Shown here piece by piece: positions 63,115 through 64,000 of a stretch of DNA of 64,000 nt (the stretch's first letter is position 1; each line of letters opens with the position of its first letter). Source of the DNA: Streptomyces erythrochromogenes (GTDB lineage Bacteria; Actinomycetota; Actinomycetes; Streptomycetales; Streptomycetaceae). The notes under the pieces are model-generated. The model saw only the letters and a list, made by a program, of their open reading frames with translations. It did not search any database and was not told the DNA's origin. Position numbers and translations under genes: made by a program. The stretch covers positions 2,108,001-2,172,000 of the forward strand of contig NZ_CP108036.1 of the NCBI RefSeq assembly GCF_036170895.1, given 5' to 3'.

Positions 63115-64000
63115 TTGGACCTCAAGCCTTCCGCTCACATCGACACCTTCGCCCGCGACCGTCTGCCACCGGCGGACGCCTGGCCGGAGCTCCTCTTCGA
63201 CCTGCCCGAACTGGCCTATCCGGACCGGCTGAACTGCGGCTCCGAGCTGCTCGACGCCACCATCGCCCGGTTCGGCCCCGAGGGCGCCGACCGCCCGGCC
63301 TTCCGCGACGGCTCCGGCGAGGTGTGGACGTACGGCGGACTGCGCGACCGCGTGGACCGCCTCGCGCACGTGCTCACCGCCGACCTCGGCGTCGTCCCCG
63401 GCAACCGGGTGCTCCTGCGCGGCCCCACCGGCCCCTGGCTCGCCGCCTGCTGGCTCGCGGTCATGAAGGCGGGCGCGGTGGCCGTCACCGTCCTGCCGCA
63501 GCAGCGTGCGCAGGAGCTGGCGACGGTGTGCGAGATGGCCCGGGTGCGGCATGCCCTGTGCCACGCGGACGTGCTGGACGACCTCGTGAAGGCCGAGGTG
63601 CCGGGACTGCGCATCACCGCCTACGGCGGCGCCGGCCCGGACGACCTGCTCCGGCTGGCCGGGGCGCACGACGGCAAGCCCTTCCCCGCCGCCGGGACCT
63701 CCGCCGACGACGTCGCCCTGATCGCCTTCACCTCCGGCACCACCGGGCGGCCCAAGGGCTGCATGCACTTCCACCGCGACCTGCTGGCCGTCGCCGACAC
63801 CTTCTCCCGCCACGTACTGCGGCCCCGCCCGGACGACGTGTTCGCGGGCAGCCCGCCGCTCGGCTTCACCTTCGGTCTGGGCGGGCTCGTCGTCTTCCCG
63901 CTGCGCGCCGGCGCGTCCGCGCTGCTGCTGGAGGACGCGGTGCCGCGCCGGCTGCTGCCCGCGCTCGCCGAACACCGGGTGACGGTACTGTTCACCGCGC
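63115..64000 (+). CDS. AMP-dependent acyl-CoA ligase, benzoate/2-aminobenzoate type (5' part)
   Basis: First 295 codons of an adenylate-forming ligase cut by the window end. The P-loop-like AMP motif reads LIAFTSGTTGRPKGCMHFHRD. The N-terminal region (ELLFDLPELAYPDRLNCGSELLD) and GFTFGLGGLVVFPLRAGAS match the benzoate/2-aminobenzoate-CoA ligase branch. I choose TTG 63115, about 10 bases after AAGGGGGG. It should activate an acid that the divergent acyl-CoA dehydrogenase then oxidises. Confidence 0.82.
   Translation, partial: MDLKPSAHIDTFARDRLPPADAWPELLFDLPELAYPDRLNCGSELLDATIARFGPEGADRPAFRDGSGEVWTYGGLRDRVDRLAHVLTADLGVVPGNRVLLRGPTGPWLAACWLAVMKAGAVAVTVLPQQRAQELATVCEMARVRHALCHADVLDDLVKAEVPGLRITAYGGAGPDDLLRLAGAHDGKPFPAAGTSADDVALIAFTSGTTGRPKGCMHFHRDLLAVADTFSRHVLRPRPDDVFAGSPPLGFTFGLGGLVVFPLRAGASALLLEDAVPRRLLPALAEHRVTVLFTA

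Overview
The window is high-GC actinobacterial DNA, almost certainly a Streptomyces chromosome. The evidence is very strong third-position GC bias, frequent GTG and TTG starts, GGAGG-type ribosome sites, and a gene set (ngcEFG, aconitase, a MurA paralogue) that I recall lying close together in Streptomyces coelicolor (SCO5998 to SCO6007). Identities are read from motifs and memory, not from a database search.

Layout. 1-12.8 kb: the end of a P-type Mg2+ ATPase, a membrane protein, a DasR-boxed GlcNAc/chitobiose ABC importer (ngcG, ngcF, ngcE), aconitase with two candidate operators, a transglutaminase-like protein, a decayed hydrolase/MarR pair, and a helix-turn-helix-MurA fusion. 12.8-17.8 kb: small accessory genes (zinc-ribbon peptide, PAP2-like membrane protein, TPR protein, AraC/GyrI regulator, GNAT, orphan Imm7). 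18.13-25.74 kb: a 7.6 kb Tn554-like element inserted in a family 2 glycosyltransferase gene, whose two halves survive at 17.78-18.14 and 25.73-26.27 kb. The element has three coupled recombination genes, an S1-domain protein, a HEPN protein and a complete second glycosyltransferase of the same family as the gene it broke. 26.4-32.9 kb: P450, FBP-domain protein, DHA2 exporter, S9 peptidase. 32.9-36.9 kb: M4 metalloprotease and a divergent LuxR-type regulator. 37-43.2 kb: peptide ABC importer. 43.3-46.8 kb: a CHAT-WD40 operon. 46.9-58.9 kb: GntR regulator, hydroxyproline catabolic operon, collagenase and Xaa-Pro aminopeptidase. 58.9-64 kb: a TetR operon, a repeat-rich gap, and RidA/acyl-CoA dehydrogenase facing an acyl-CoA ligase cut by the window end.

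Two stories stand out. (1) The element appears to carry a replacement for the gene it destroys. In that copy the 6-bp insertion core is recoded by synonymous changes, so it should not be a target itself. (2) About 28 kb appears to form a collagen-to-hydroxyproline utilisation region: secreted collagenase, peptide importer, proline-specific peptidases, two proline-racemase-family epimerases, a three-subunit D-hydroxyproline dehydrogenase, a DapA-family deaminase and a pyrroline-carboxylate reductase. TGTGACAT-like promoter motifs recur through it, including a 32-bp exact duplicate in front of the importer and the collagenase. The alpha-ketoglutarate semialdehyde dehydrogenase needed to finish the route is not in the window.
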